64,000 nucleotides of DNA from contig NZ_JAOTIF010000011.1 in assembly GCF_025628885.1 (NCBI RefSeq), forward strand, positions 114,662-178,661, written 5' to 3'. Of this stretch, positions 8,162-17,157 are shown in pieces. This DNA is from Paraflavisolibacter caeni. GTDB lineage: Bacteria; Bacteroidota; Bacteroidia; Chitinophagales; Chitinophagaceae. The stretch's first letter is position 1; every line of letters starts with the position of its first letter. The translations under genes were made by a program, and so were the position numbers. The notes under the pieces are model-generated. The model did not search any database. It saw only the letters and a list, made by a program, of their open reading frames with translations, and was not told the origin of the DNA.

Positions 8162-8889
8162 TACAAATACAGATAATATTCCTTCAGCAAACTGATAAAA
8201 TCTGTTGTATACTGCCGGTTCTCATCCCAGATAGATATGATCTTTTCATCTACAGGAATGTCTGTTTTTTTATTCGTTCCCATCAACATGAGACGAAAAG
8301 GTTGATGGTGGACTGATTGGCGAACCACCATTTTATTGATGAGAAATAGTTGCTGTCTTTTAAGGAGCTGTTCAATTTCTGCGATTCGCTTATAAGGAAG
8401 TAATAGAAAGAAAAGTCCATCCTTTCTGAGAAAATTGGAGATTACTCTTAATAGCTCTTCGAGCTTTAACCCTGCCCCATGATGGGCTAGGTTTTTTTTG
8501 TCATTGGACGATTGGATTTCATGCTCATAAAATGGAGGATTGCTGAAAATGCAATCATATTGCTTATGATCCTTATAGTGTAATATATCAGTATGGTGTA
8601 TATATATCCTTTCTTTCCACGGTGACTCCTTGATGTTTTCACAGGCCTGTTCAGCTGCCGATGCATCAATTTCCACAGCGTCAATTGATATTTCATTTTG
8701 CTGTGCTACCATTAAAGAAAGCAAACCTGTTCCTGCACCAATTTCTAATGCATGATGCTTATTGAATTGTCCATTTCTGATCCTTTCTGAAACCCATGCG
8801 CCAAACAGGCATGCATCGGTTGTAACCTTCATGGCTGTTCTGTCATGATGAACGGTAAACTGTTTAAAACGAAAGTAGGGATTGGGCAT
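8161..8889 (-). CDS. trmN6: tRNA1(Val) (adenine(37)-N6)-methyltransferase
   Basis: 242-residue class I SAM-dependent methyltransferase. The SAM-binding motif ALEIGAGTGLLSLMVAQ lies near residue 45, the acidic motif AVEID near 72, and the N6-adenine catalytic motif NPPFYE near 115. The opening FRFKQFTVHHDRTAMKVTTDACLFGAW is typical of YfiC/TrmN6, which methylates A37 of tRNA-Val. It begins nine bases after the tsaD stop, so both tRNA-modification genes are probably on one transcript. Confidence 0.9.
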   Translation of the reverse strand: MPNPYFRFKQFTVHHDRTAMKVTTDACLFGAWVSERIRNGQFNKHHALEIGAGTGLLSLMVAQQNEISIDAVEIDASAAEQACENIKESPWKERIYIHHTDILHYKDHKQYDCIFSNPPFYEHEIQSSNDKKNLAHHGAGLKLEELLRVISNFLRKDGLFFLLLPYKRIAEIEQLLKRQQLFLINKMVVRQSVHHQPFRLMLMGTNKKTDIPVDEKIISIWDENRQYTTDFISLLKEYYLYL

Positions 8890-8898
8890 ACGCGATGT

Positions 8899-9951
8899 TT
8901 ACTTCCATTCAGCCCTGGCGCTTGCACTTTGACTGTAAGGCGAGAATTCGCCGGCCAGGTACTTATAATATCCAGTAATAGCAATCATTCCTGCATTATC
9001 GGTACAATATTGAAAGGACGGTATATACGTTTGCCAATTATACTTTTCTCCTAATTCCTGGAAGGCTTTCCGCAGTCCACTGTTGGCAGAAACGCCTCCT
9101 GCAATACACAAGTGTTTACAACCGGTTTGCACAGCTGCTTTTTTCAGCTTATTCAATAAAATACTTATAATACGCTGTTGGATGGAGGCACAAATATCTT
9201 CCAGGTTTTCCTGTATAAATTCAGGATTATTCTTAGTGTTTTCCTGAATAAAGTAAAGTATAGATGTTTTTAGTCCACTAAAACTAAAGTTTAAACCCTC
9301 AATCTGGGGTTCTGGAAAGGAAAAGCGGTTCCCATTACCTTGTTGTGCATATTTATCAATTAGCGGGCCTCCTGGGTAGGGTAGCCCTAAAAGTTTTGCA
9401 GACTTATCAAATGCTTCTCCTGCTGCATCATCCAATGTTTCGCCGATCACATGCATATCATGTGGACTATTGACAATCACAATTTGTGTATGGCCTCCAC
9501 TAACAGTAAGGCAAAGGAATGGAAAATCTGGTTTGCGTTCTTCTATCATGTTAGCCAACACATGGGCCTGCATGTGGTGCACTGCAATTAATGGCTTATT
9601 AAGTGCCAGAGCTATGGATTTGGCAAATTGGCTACCAACGAGCAGTGATCCAATAAGCCCTGGTGCATAGGTGAATGCAATGGCATCAATTTGCGATAAT
9701 TGGATTTGTGCCTGCTGTATGGCTACATCCACTACCGGCACAATATTCTGCATATGAGCTCGGCTGGCCAGTTCTGGAACAACACCTCCGTATTTTTCAT
9801 GTACTTTCTGGTTGGCGATAAAGTTGGAAAGTATTTTTCCATCTTTACAAACGGAGGCAGATGTTTCATCACACGACGATTCTATAGCTAATATGATAAT
9901 ATCCTTTCCCCTGTCAGAGGTACTTGGATCATACTTTTTTTGTATATCCAT
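8899..9951 (-). CDS. tsaD: tRNA N6-adenosine threonylcarbamoyltransferase
   Basis: 350 residues of the Kae1/TsaD ASKHA fold. Visible: AIESSCDETSASV near residue 22, the metal-binding pair in HHMQAHVLAN near 122, VSGGHTQIV near 150, ETLDDAAGEAFDK near 170 and IAGGVSANSGLR near 285. It transfers the threonylcarbamoyl group from TC-AMP to A37 of ANN-decoding tRNAs together with TsaB and TsaE, which are not in the window. The first 20 residues (MDIQKKYDPSTSDRGKD) are a short extension before the usual start. It is followed closely by trmN6. Confidence 0.97.
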   Translation of the reverse strand: MDIQKKYDPSTSDRGKDIIILAIESSCDETSASVCKDGKILSNFIANQKVHEKYGGVVPELASRAHMQNIVPVVDVAIQQAQIQLSQIDAIAFTYAPGLIGSLLVGSQFAKSIALALNKPLIAVHHMQAHVLANMIEERKPDFPFLCLTVSGGHTQIVIVNSPHDMHVIGETLDDAAGEAFDKSAKLLGLPYPGGPLIDKYAQQGNGNRFSFPEPQIEGLNFSFSGLKTSILYFIQENTKNNPEFIQENLEDICASIQQRIISILLNKLKKAAVQTGCKHLCIAGGVSANSGLRKAFQELGEKYNWQTYIPSFQYCTDNAGMIAITGYYKYLAGEFSPYSQSASARAEWK

Positions 9952-9997
9952 TCCAATTATTTAATCAAAAACTCTGTGCAAAAATGAGGATTTCTGT

Positions 9998-11242
9998 TCA
10001 ACTTCGGATAGCTACAACCGGATCCATCTTAGCAGCTTGAGATGCTGGTATAATGCCTGCCAGTATACCCACCATAATACAGATACCAACCGCAAGTCCC
10101 ATATTGGCAGTTGAAATAAATATGGGGAAGTCAAATGTGTGTGTGACTACCTTGGTCATAATAAACACGAGCAAAAGTCCAACCATGCCGCCAATTAGAC
10201 AAAGAAATGCGGATTCAAGGAGAAATTCAGTCAGAATGATACTTTTTTTGGCACCAATAGCTTTCTTCAGACCAATTTGGCTTGTACGTTCTTTTACTGT
10301 AACAAACATAATATTAGCCACTCCAAACATGCCCACAATTAAAGACAAGGCCGCAATAGCCCAGCCTCCGATATTGATGCTTACAAATGCCTGGCTCATG
10401 GCATCGCTAAAGTCGTTGATGTCGTTCAGGCTGAAGTTATCTTCTTGGGTAGGACTCAACTTCCTGATTGCACGCATTGAACCAGCAAGTTCATCCTTCA
10501 ATACCTTGCTGTTAATGTTATCTTTTCCCTTGATGACAATCAATGGGTCGGAGTGTAGTTCATCCATGATAGTCCTGGCATACTTATACGTAATGAGTAC
10601 AGATTGATCAAACCGCCATCCGCCGAGCATTTGAGAGCCCTGTTTTTTAATGACGCCAATAATGCGGTTTTGCTTTCCTCTTGTGGTAATATGTTTATTA
10701 ATTGCCCTTTCTGGATTGCCAAAAAGCTTTTCTGCAATCTGGTTGCCTATGACTACAACATTACTGCCTTGGTCAAATTCCGCATCGGTCATAAAACGGC
10801 CATATGCAATTTCAACAGGCTGAACTTGTGGAAATTCAACAGATATCCCATAAAGAATAACACTACTCAATTGACTATTATCAACTTCCACATTATCCAT
10901 CCTGTTGATGATAAACGCTGCATTTTCTGCAGTAGGTGTGCGCTCCTTGATCATTTCAACTTCTCTGTATTTGGGTACAGGTCGGTTAACATACTTCCAC
11001 CAGGGATAATCTGGCCCACCAGAATACTCCCATTTATCTAAATATATCGTATTGGTACCAAGCGATTTGATCTCATTGCGAATATTATACTCAAGACTAT
11101 TGACTGTCGCCAAAACACCAATGATGCAAAAGATGCCAATGGTAACACCAAAAAGAGAAAGAAATGTGCGGAGCTTATTTTTCCAAAGCTCCTGCAAAGC
11201 CATTTTAAAGCTGCTGGAAATGACCTCGAGTAAACGGCGCAT
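9998..11242 (-). CDS. MacB-like ABC transporter permease
   Basis: 414 residues from ATG. An upstream in-frame TTG would add only two residues. The N-terminal transmembrane helix near 22-45 (TFLSLFGVTIGIFCIIGVLATV) leads into a periplasmic MacB_PCD domain to about 275. Three further helices form the FtsX-like domain, with the conserved VKERTSQIGLKKAIGAKKSIILTEFLLES segment between the first two. The family works in mechanotransmission, export or lipoprotein handling with a separate ATPase. No ATPase gene is adjacent. The start is preceded by the doxX terminator. Confidence 0.92.
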   Translation of the reverse strand: MRRLLEVISSSFKMALQELWKNKLRTFLSLFGVTIGIFCIIGVLATVNSLEYNIRNEIKSLGTNTIYLDKWEYSGGPDYPWWKYVNRPVPKYREVEMIKERTPTAENAAFIINRMDNVEVDNSQLSSVILYGISVEFPQVQPVEIAYGRFMTDAEFDQGSNVVVIGNQIAEKLFGNPERAINKHITTRGKQNRIIGVIKKQGSQMLGGWRFDQSVLITYKYARTIMDELHSDPLIVIKGKDNINSKVLKDELAGSMRAIRKLSPTQEDNFSLNDINDFSDAMSQAFVSINIGGWAIAALSLIVGMFGVANIMFVTVKERTSQIGLKKAIGAKKSIILTEFLLESAFLCLIGGMVGLLLVFIMTKVVTHTFDFPIFISTANMGLAVGICIMVGILAGIIPASQAAKMDPVVAIRS

Positions 11243-11254
11243 AAACAAATGTAA

Positions 11255-11292
11255 TCAGAAAAGCAATTGATTTTTATTGATTGCTTTTCTGA
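11255..11292 (-). terminator. Terminator downstream of doxX-like gene
   Basis: Thirteen-bp perfect inverted repeat (TCAGAAAAGCAAT and complement) with a 12-nt loop between the doxX stop and the permease start. Confidence 0.6.
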
Positions 11293-11381
11293 AACATTTG
11301 CAATAAGATAAAGTGTAAAAATTAACATGCTGTTTTCCACTGGGAAAACAACAGTCATTGAAAAAGTTCTGATATTATAAA

Positions 11382-11834
11382 TTATCTTCTCGTTTCCTGA
11401 TCTTCATTCAAAGTGACAGACCAGGGGCCATTTCCAATGATCAAAAAGAAAATAAGCAGAAGCAAAACCAATATTGAAATAAATAATTCTGAATATGGCC
11501 TTATCAATTCTCCGGAAGAATTGATAAATATGATCGCACCCAAAAGTATCGGAATTTGAATAAGACAAGCAAATCGGGTAAGTACACCTAGTACCATCAG
11601 AAAACCACCAATGATATGCGCAAAAACAATATAATGTCCCAATATAAGTAACATTAAGTCGCTAAAGGGCACATTCGCAGTCATTAGATTCATAAATTCA
11701 CTCATATGGTAGAGAAAGTCAACTCCTTTGTAGCATAAAAAAACGCCTAAAGCTATACGTAATATATCCAGCCACTTAGAATGATGCGCGTCACCCCAAT
11801 GCTCAACACTTTGAATACGTTGAAGAAGGTTCAT
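11382..11834 (-). CDS. DoxX family membrane protein
   Basis: 150 residues with four predicted transmembrane helices: near 25-45, 58-80 (LMLLILGHYIVFAHIIGGFLMVLG), 88-105 and 117-138. The pattern WLDILRIALGVFLCYKGVDFLY and GVLTRFACLIQIPILLGAIIF is typical of DoxX/DoxD-like proteins. The family is linked to quinol-coupled redox reactions and thiol homeostasis in some bacteria, but most members have no defined role. It is flanked by terminators on both sides, so it is probably a single-gene unit. Confidence 0.85.
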   Translation of the reverse strand: MNLLQRIQSVEHWGDAHHSKWLDILRIALGVFLCYKGVDFLYHMSEFMNLMTANVPFSDLMLLILGHYIVFAHIIGGFLMVLGVLTRFACLIQIPILLGAIIFINSSGELIRPYSELFISILVLLLLIFFLIIGNGPWSVTLNEDQETRR

Positions 11835-11938
11835 ATAGCAATGATTTAGGTAAAAAAAAGAGCTACTATAAATTTACTCAAATAATTTCATACCGATATA
11901 ACTTAGATTCTGAACTGGATCCGTTAACTCCAAAATTC

Positions 11939-11977
11939 AAAACAAAAGCATCACCTGCATAGTGATGCTTTTGTTTT
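11939..11977 (-). terminator. Terminator downstream of kdsA
   Basis: Sixteen-bp perfect arms (AAAACAAAAGCATCAC and complement) with a 7-nt loop. The reverse strand ends in a U-rich arm. Confidence 0.8.
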
Positions 11978-12007
11978 GTTCATTTATGAAACTGTAAAAT
12001 CTGTATA

Positions 12008-12838
12008 TTACCCCTGGGCCGTAATTGCTTTTCTGATTTTAACCAATTGCACTAATAGGTTTTCTAATAAATCAAGACGCAACATATTAGCACCGTCACT
12101 CAGCGCAACAGAAGGATCCGGATGGGTTTCAATGAATAATCCATCGGCACCTGCTGCAATAGCAGCTTTGGCTATCGTTCCAATTAATTGAGGATTTCCC
12201 CCTGTAACACCGCTTGTTTGATTGGGCTGTTGCAAACTATGTGTACAATCCATGATAACTGGTACACCCGCTGCTTGCATTAATGGAATATTCCTGTAAT
12301 CAACTACCAGGTCTTGGTATCCAAATGTGGTACCTCTTTCTGTCAGCATTACCTTTTTATTGCCTGTGTTATATATCTTTTCTACAGCAAATTTCATGGC
12401 CTCCCCACTAACAAATTGTCCTTTTTTTACATTTACAATTCGGCCAGTCTTCCCGGCTGCAACCAGCAATTCAGTCTGGCGGCACAAAAAAGCTGGTATT
12501 TGCAAAATATCTACAAACTGGGCAGCCAGTTCAGCTTCTCTTTCTGAATGAATGTCCGTAGTTGTTGGTAGACCAAATTTCTTTGCTGCTTTTTGAATAA
12601 TTCCTAAGCCAATTTCATCCCCAAGACCAGAAAAGGAATGAGCACTTGTCCGGTTTGCTTTTTTGTATGATGATTTAAATACAAGCGGAATTCCGTGTTT
12701 TTTGCACAAATCATAAACTTTTTCTGCCACCTCAAGAACTAATTCTTCACTTTCCACCACGCAAGGTCCGGCGATTAGAAAAAAGCTATTTTCATCATAT
12801 GATTGATTGACAAATAGGTCTTTTAAGAAGTTTTCCAT
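12008..12838 (-). CDS. kdsA: 3-deoxy-8-phosphooctulonate synthase (KDO-8-P synthase)
   Basis: 276-residue TIM barrel that condenses phosphoenolpyruvate with arabinose 5-phosphate to make KDO-8-P for lipopolysaccharide inner core. Motifs: AGPCVVESEE near 23-32, FKSSYKKANRTS near 55, TERGTTFGYQDLVVDYR near 165 and FIETHPDPSVALSDG near 240. Cys26 in AGPC is the metal-ligand cysteine of the metal-dependent class; E. coli-type metal-independent enzymes carry Asn there. A TATCTTTG promoter element ends only four bases before the ATG, so the mRNA is probably leaderless. Confidence 0.96.
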   Translation of the reverse strand: MENFLKDLFVNQSYDENSFFLIAGPCVVESEELVLEVAEKVYDLCKKHGIPLVFKSSYKKANRTSAHSFSGLGDEIGLGIIQKAAKKFGLPTTTDIHSEREAELAAQFVDILQIPAFLCRQTELLVAAGKTGRIVNVKKGQFVSGEAMKFAVEKIYNTGNKKVMLTERGTTFGYQDLVVDYRNIPLMQAAGVPVIMDCTHSLQQPNQTSGVTGGNPQLIGTIAKAAIAAGADGLFIETHPDPSVALSDGANMLRLDLLENLLVQLVKIRKAITAQG

Positions 12839-12842
12839 GCCG

Positions 12843-12850
12843 CAAAGATA
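12843..12850 (-). promoter_or_regulatory. -7 element (TATCTTTG) directly before kdsA
   Basis: Exact match to TAnnTTTG on the reverse strand, followed by CGGC and then the kdsA ATG. The predicted transcription start falls at or next to the start codon. Confidence 0.6.
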
Positions 12851-12922
12851 ATCCTCTACTTAGCTCTGCTGGTCTAATTTTTGGATTTAATTCAATAATT
12901 AGTGAAACAGAAATCCAATACT

Positions 12923-15157
12923 ATGGGCCGTTTACTTATAATTTCAAACCGTTTGCCATATACCATAGATAGGTCAGGCGAAGACATAGTCGTCCGTCAA
13001 AGTTCAGGCGGGCTAGTTTCTGCAATAAAAAGCTGTTTGGAGCGGACCCGGGCTCAGTCCGATCATTTTACAGCTCAGATATGGATGGGGAGTCTGGATG
13101 CCAGCAAGGAGGATTGGAAAATACTAAATGACATGGATGCCTTGGAATCTGATTTTAGTATTGAGCCCGTTTTTGTAGACAAAGAAATTTATGATGCATA
13201 CTATAATGGGTTTGCTAACTCTATACTGTGGCCTCTTTTCCACTATTTCCCGTCATTAGTAGAATACAAAAAGGAATATTTTCAGGCTTATAAATTAGTA
13301 AATCAGGCATTTGCTGATGCTTTAAATAAAATTTATCAGCCTGGTGATGTGATTTGGGTTCATGATTATCAATTAATGGCCCTCCCGCAATTGTTCAGGC
13401 AATACCAACCAGACGCTGCTATTGGCTTCTTTTTACACATACCTTTCCCTTCTTATGAACTTTTTCGGCTGCTACCTTCAGAATGGAGGCAATACATATT
13501 GCTGGGCTTGTTAGGTGCAGATCTCATTGGTTTTCACACACACGATTATGTACAGCACTTTATTCAATCCGTAAAAATGTTATTGCGGGTTGAAACGCAA
13601 TACAACTCGATTTATTATAATGATCGGATAATCAAAGCTGATCTTTTTCCAATAGGTATAGATTACAGGAAGTTTAGGGATGCAATAACAGATGAGGCTG
13701 TTGTGACTATTTGTACAAGGTTGGAGGAAAAATTCTATGACAAAAAGTTGATCTTCTCTGTAGACAGGTTGGACTATACTAAAGGTTTGGACCATCGTCT
13801 TAAAAGTTTTGAGGAGTTTTTAGAAAGATATCCTGAGTGGAGAGGAAAAGTAGTTTTCATTTTTAATGTGGTTCCATCTCGAAAGGTAATTCCTGCCTAC
13901 GTAGATCGTAAAAGAAAGATTGAAGAACAAGTAAGCACAATCAACGGGCGTTTTTCATCTCTTGACTGGCAACCACTGATCTATCGTTTTAATCACCTTT
14001 CATTTGAAGAGCTGTGTGCTTTGTACCAGACTGCTGATGTTGCTTTGATCACTCCTTTGCGTGACGGTATGAACTTGGTGGCAAAGGAATATGTAGCGAG
14101 TTGTATCGATAAAGGTGTATTGATCTTAAGTGAACTGACTGGGGCTGCCTCCGAACTAAGTGAGGCAATACTGGTTAATCCTACTGACTCTGAAGAAGTA
14201 GCCACGTCAATTAATACTGCATTGACCATGCCTTTAACCGAACAACGTTATCGTCTTTCTTATATGCAAAAAAGGTTGGCAGAATACGATGTGAAGAAAT
14301 GGATAAATGACTTCTTGGATCAACTGGCATTTGTGAAAGGAGAACAGGACAAATTAAAGGTTGACGTACTGGATATCGTTACAATTGATAAGATGATGAA
14401 TGAGTTTTCCGCTGCTTCAAAACGTTGCATATTGTTAGATTACGATGGAACTTTGATACCATACCAGAAATTACCAAACCTTGCAGTGCCTAGCAAGGAT
14501 GTGCTTGAACTTTTAGATCAATTATCAAAAGATGAAAATAATGAGATTGTTGTGATCAGTGGACGTGATACTGAAACTTTGGAGAAATGGTTAGGACATC
14601 TTCCAATTAATCTGGTTTCAGAACATGGAGCATGCCTTCGTATAAAAAATGAGGATTGGCAAACATTGGCTACTTCATCTCCAGAATGGAAAGAGGAAAT
14701 AAGACCCATTTTGCAATTGTTTGTAACTCGCTGTGCAGGTTCTTTTATTGAAGAAAAAAAGAATACCATTGCATGGCATTATAGGAACACAAGCCCTGAC
14801 CTTGGCTTTATTCGTTCCCGGGAACTTTTCAATAACCTGCGGCAATTGATTACAAATACTCCTTTGCAGGTTGTAGATGGCAACAAAGTGATTGAAGTGC
14901 GCATGATTGGATTAGACAAAGGTTCTACCGCATTGAATATGGTTGCGAGATTTAATCCTGATTTTACTCTTTGTATAGGAGATGATACCACTGATGAAGA
15001 TATGTTCCGGATTTTGAGAGACAAAGCTTTTACCATAAAAGTAGGAAGTGGAAATACCAGTGCTCAGTATAAATTACTGCATCAAAGAGATGTTCTGCCG
15101 TTGCTTAGAAGGTTTGTGATGCCAGTGAAGAGTAAGAATCTGGAAATTAACGCATGA
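12923..15157 (+). CDS. Bifunctional trehalose-6-phosphate synthase / trehalose-phosphatase
   Basis: 744-residue fusion of OtsA and OtsB. The synthase half (GT20, about 1-470) shows SNRLPYT at the start, WVHDYQLMALPQLFR, HIPFPSYELFRLLP, DRLDYTKGLDHR (UDP-glucose/G6P contact) and PLRDGMNLVAKEYVA. The phosphatase half (HAD, about 490-740) shows DYDGT near 506, VVISGRD and GDDTTDEDMF. It converts UDP-glucose plus glucose-6-phosphate to trehalose via trehalose-6-phosphate in one polypeptide. ATG is preferred over a GTG seven codons earlier because family proteins begin at MGRLLIISNRLP. It is divergent from kdsA with a short shared promoter region. Confidence 0.95.
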   Translation: MGRLLIISNRLPYTIDRSGEDIVVRQSSGGLVSAIKSCLERTRAQSDHFTAQIWMGSLDASKEDWKILNDMDALESDFSIEPVFVDKEIYDAYYNGFANSILWPLFHYFPSLVEYKKEYFQAYKLVNQAFADALNKIYQPGDVIWVHDYQLMALPQLFRQYQPDAAIGFFLHIPFPSYELFRLLPSEWRQYILLGLLGADLIGFHTHDYVQHFIQSVKMLLRVETQYNSIYYNDRIIKADLFPIGIDYRKFRDAITDEAVVTICTRLEEKFYDKKLIFSVDRLDYTKGLDHRLKSFEEFLERYPEWRGKVVFIFNVVPSRKVIPAYVDRKRKIEEQVSTINGRFSSLDWQPLIYRFNHLSFEELCALYQTADVALITPLRDGMNLVAKEYVASCIDKGVLILSELTGAASELSEAILVNPTDSEEVATSINTALTMPLTEQRYRLSYMQKRLAEYDVKKWINDFLDQLAFVKGEQDKLKVDVLDIVTIDKMMNEFSAASKRCILLDYDGTLIPYQKLPNLAVPSKDVLELLDQLSKDENNEIVVISGRDTETLEKWLGHLPINLVSEHGACLRIKNEDWQTLATSSPEWKEEIRPILQLFVTRCAGSFIEEKKNTIAWHYRNTSPDLGFIRSRELFNNLRQLITNTPLQVVDGNKVIEVRMIGLDKGSTALNMVARFNPDFTLCIGDDTTDEDMFRILRDKAFTIKVGSGNTSAQYKLLHQRDVLPLLRRFVMPVKSKNLEINA

Positions 15158-15251
15158 TGTGAACTGTTAGATGGGCCCTTGCTAACTATTTACTTAAGAA
15201 TATAAATTTGTTTGGCACATTTTTTTTAAAATAATAATCTAAAATGACTTT

Positions 15252-15458
15252 ATGAAAAAGGTTTATTTATCTGTGATGATTGCCTTATTCAGCATCATTG
15301 CATTTGCCCAGGAAACCCCAAAAGAAATTGATGTCAACATTAATACTGACAAAGGAGGAGCATGGTATGCAGCTCCATGGGTTTGGGTAGTTGGGGCCGC
15401 CGTTTTTATTCTTCTATTGGTCGCTTTAACCCGTGGCAGTGGACGTAGGGCTGATTAG
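15252..15458 (+). CDS. Small envelope protein, signal peptide plus one TM helix, 68 aa
   Basis: MKKVYLSVMIALFSIIAFA-QE is a signal peptide. A short periplasmic stretch (EIDVNINTDKGGAWYAAP) is followed by a transmembrane helix (VWVVGAAVFILLLVALTRG) and a basic end (RGSGRRAD). No family function is known to me, though similar short membrane proteins are common in Bacteroidota. A TAAATTTG element lies 42 nt upstream and a strong terminator about 90 bp downstream, supporting an independent short mRNA. Confidence 0.7.
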   Translation: MKKVYLSVMIALFSIIAFAQETPKEIDVNINTDKGGAWYAAPWVWVVGAAVFILLLVALTRGSGRRAD

Positions 15459-15548
15459 TGAATGAAACTTACGAAACCTCCAAAGTATTTCTGGAGTTTG
15501 ATAATCTTCTATCATGCCAGATAATTTTCTTCTTACTTTTTATAAAGA

Positions 15549-15584
15549 AGCAAAAACGTTTGTTCCTTCACAAACGTTTTTGCT
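15549..15584 (+). terminator. Terminator of the 68-aa envelope gene
   Basis: Fifteen-bp perfect arms (AGCAAAAACGTTTGT and complement) with a 6-nt loop, T-rich descending arm. Confidence 0.75.
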
Positions 15585-15925
15585 ATTTAGCAATTATAGT
15601 ATTTTTAGAATCCATTCCTTTTTCTATTCCACTATTTTTCTCTTCTAAAGCACATCTTTCTGCGCTTTTGTCAGATTTATCGTCTTTATAATAGTTAGGA
15701 TTACAGTTCTTGAAAGTTTCAATGTCAATAAGTTTTTATTTTATCGCTTATTGAAAAAAGTTAAAGTGATTTGAGCTGGACTACAAGGAGTTATTTTTTC
15801 CAAAATCTTGGAGGTAATAAAGTCTTGCATGTTGATAAAGTTTTGGGATATCAAAATGAGTTGTTATTAAACGTTTTGGCAAAAAACTTGTCAATTATAG
15901 CGAAACGAACTAAAACAAGTGAATT
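15585..15925. other. Intergenic, no gene seen
   Basis: About 340 bases of AT-rich DNA. A 77-codon open frame crossing 15458-15691 spans the terminator and has a composition unlike a protein (runs of F, L and S), so it is not called. The end of the region carries the promoter of the beta-barrel gene. No RNA gene or repeat was recognised. Confidence 0.5.
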
Positions 15926-16639
15926 ATGAAAATGAAAGCTAGTCTTTTTGTTGCTGCTGCAACCTTAACTATCAGCACATCTTTGTATGCCCAGAAGAAA
16001 GATGCCTTGGAACCAACTGCTCAATTACGTGTAGGTTTAAATTTGGCCAATATCTCTACTACTGATGGTGGGAGCGTAGATAAAGCGAATATGCTGACCA
16101 GTTTTAATGCCGGTATTATAGGGGATGTACCTTTAAGTTCTTCCATCTCATTACAACCAGGAATTATTTTTACGGGCAAGGGCTCTCAGGCTGAAAGTGG
16201 TAGTCCTTCTTCAATAAATTATGTAAAGGAAACCTTTAATCCTTACTATATCGAAGTTCCTGTCAATTTAACGCTGAAAGCGCCAATTGGAAAAGCTACA
16301 AGTTTCTACATTGGTGCTGGCCCATATGCTGCAATGGGTATTGGAGGAAAAAATAAAATTGAAGGCAAAACACTAGGTGCATCGTTTAAAGGTGAATCCG
16401 ATATAGATTTTTCAAATGACGATCCAACAACAACCAATCAGGAAGAAGATGCTGGTTTTGGAAAATTAAAGCGCTTTGATTATGGCCTGAATGGAACTGC
16501 AGGCATTGAAGGTAAAACTATTGTGTTAGGCTTAGGTTATGGATATGGCCTTGCAAAAATTGCTTCAGGATCAAATAGCAATGCTGATGATAAGAATAAA
16601 CACCGTGTATTAAGCTTTACGATTGGTATCAAACTATAA
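15926..16639 (+). CDS. Outer membrane beta-barrel protein (PorT-like, PF13568 type)
   Basis: 237 residues with a signal peptide (MKMKASLFVAAATLTISTSLYA-Q). Alternating amphipathic strands follow: LRVGLNLANIS, FNAGIIGDVPLSSSISLQPGIIFTGKG, YYIEVPVNLTLKAPI, FYIGAGPYAAMGIGGK, and the final FTIGIKL. This is the eight-strand PorT/OmpA-like barrel layout. Such proteins sit in the outer membrane, and the specific role is unknown. An acidic loop (DIDFSNDDPTTTNQEEDAG) is expected to face outward. It is monocistronic and followed by a hairpin terminator. Confidence 0.9.
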   Translation: MKMKASLFVAAATLTISTSLYAQKKDALEPTAQLRVGLNLANISTTDGGSVDKANMLTSFNAGIIGDVPLSSSISLQPGIIFTGKGSQAESGSPSSINYVKETFNPYYIEVPVNLTLKAPIGKATSFYIGAGPYAAMGIGGKNKIEGKTLGASFKGESDIDFSNDDPTTTNQEEDAGFGKLKRFDYGLNGTAGIEGKTIVLGLGYGYGLAKIASGSNSNADDKNKHRVLSFTIGIKL

Positions 16640-16662
16640 ATACAAATAGAATTTTATTGTAA

Positions 16663-16704
16663 GGGCTAAAAGCTTGAAAATCTAAAACGCCAGGCTTTTA
16701 GCCC
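16663..16704 (+). terminator. Terminator of the PorT-like gene
   Basis: GGGCTAAAAGC and its exact complement separated by a 20-nt loop, followed by a T-rich run. Confidence 0.6.
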
Positions 16705-16740
16705 TATTTTTATTATCCCATTATCCTGGTATCAATTCCG

Positions 16741-16748
16741 TATTTTCG
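16741..16748 (+). promoter_or_regulatory. -7-like element (TATTTTCG) right before the 134-aa gene
   Basis: TATTTTCGC is followed by CTC and the ATG at 16753. The identical 9-mer occurs upstream of tRNA-Cys. A leaderless transcript is predicted. Confidence 0.45.
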
Positions 16749-16752
16749 CCTC

Positions 16753-17157
16753 ATGAAATGGGTTGGTATTCTGGCAGCTGTTGTTGTTATTGTTAGCTGT
16801 TTTTTTCCTTGGGTAATCATAGACAGCAGGAACATCACGATTAGCGGTATCGATGCCTCTGGAACAAACTATGGTAAACCTGGTTATTTCAACTTTTTAT
16901 TGACTGCTGTTTATCTTATTTTGACGCTGATTCCAAGGATTTGGGCCAAAAGAGCAAACCTCTTTTTCGCAACCCTGAACCTTGCTTGGTCATTCCGCAA
17001 CTTCATTTTATTGGCAAAATGCGAAGGGGGAGAATGTCCTGTCCGCCAGCCTGCATTAACCATTTTGTTGGTAGCTTCGATTGTAATGCTGGTTGCACTG
17101 ATTCTTACACCCCTTGCCAAACAAAAAAAAGAGCCTGAGGAATCCTACTCTCGTTAA
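16753..17157 (+). CDS. Small integral membrane protein, 134 aa
   Basis: Four predicted transmembrane helices: [60 protein letters not shown] and [22 protein letters not shown], with a short cysteine-containing loop ([11 protein letters not shown]) before the last one. The C-terminus is charged. The two cysteines in the loop could form a disulfide if periplasmic. The function is unknown. The stop codon overlaps that of rocD on the other strand by four bases, with no terminator between. Confidence 0.7.
   Translation: MKWVGILAAVVVIVSCFFPWVIIDSRNITISGIDASGTNYGKPGYFNFLLTAVYLILTLIPRIWAKRANLFFATLNLAWSFRNFILLAKCEGGECPVRQPALTILLVASIVMLVALILTPLAKQKKEPEESYSR

Noticed and set aside
10053..11041. Two long plus-strand frames antisense to the MacB-like permease
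   Set aside because: They mirror the permease coding strand and lack start signals and family motifs.
15458..15691. 77-codon open frame downstream of the small envelope gene
   Set aside because: It spans a strong terminator hairpin and has runs of F, L, S typical of translated AT-rich DNA. No start signal.
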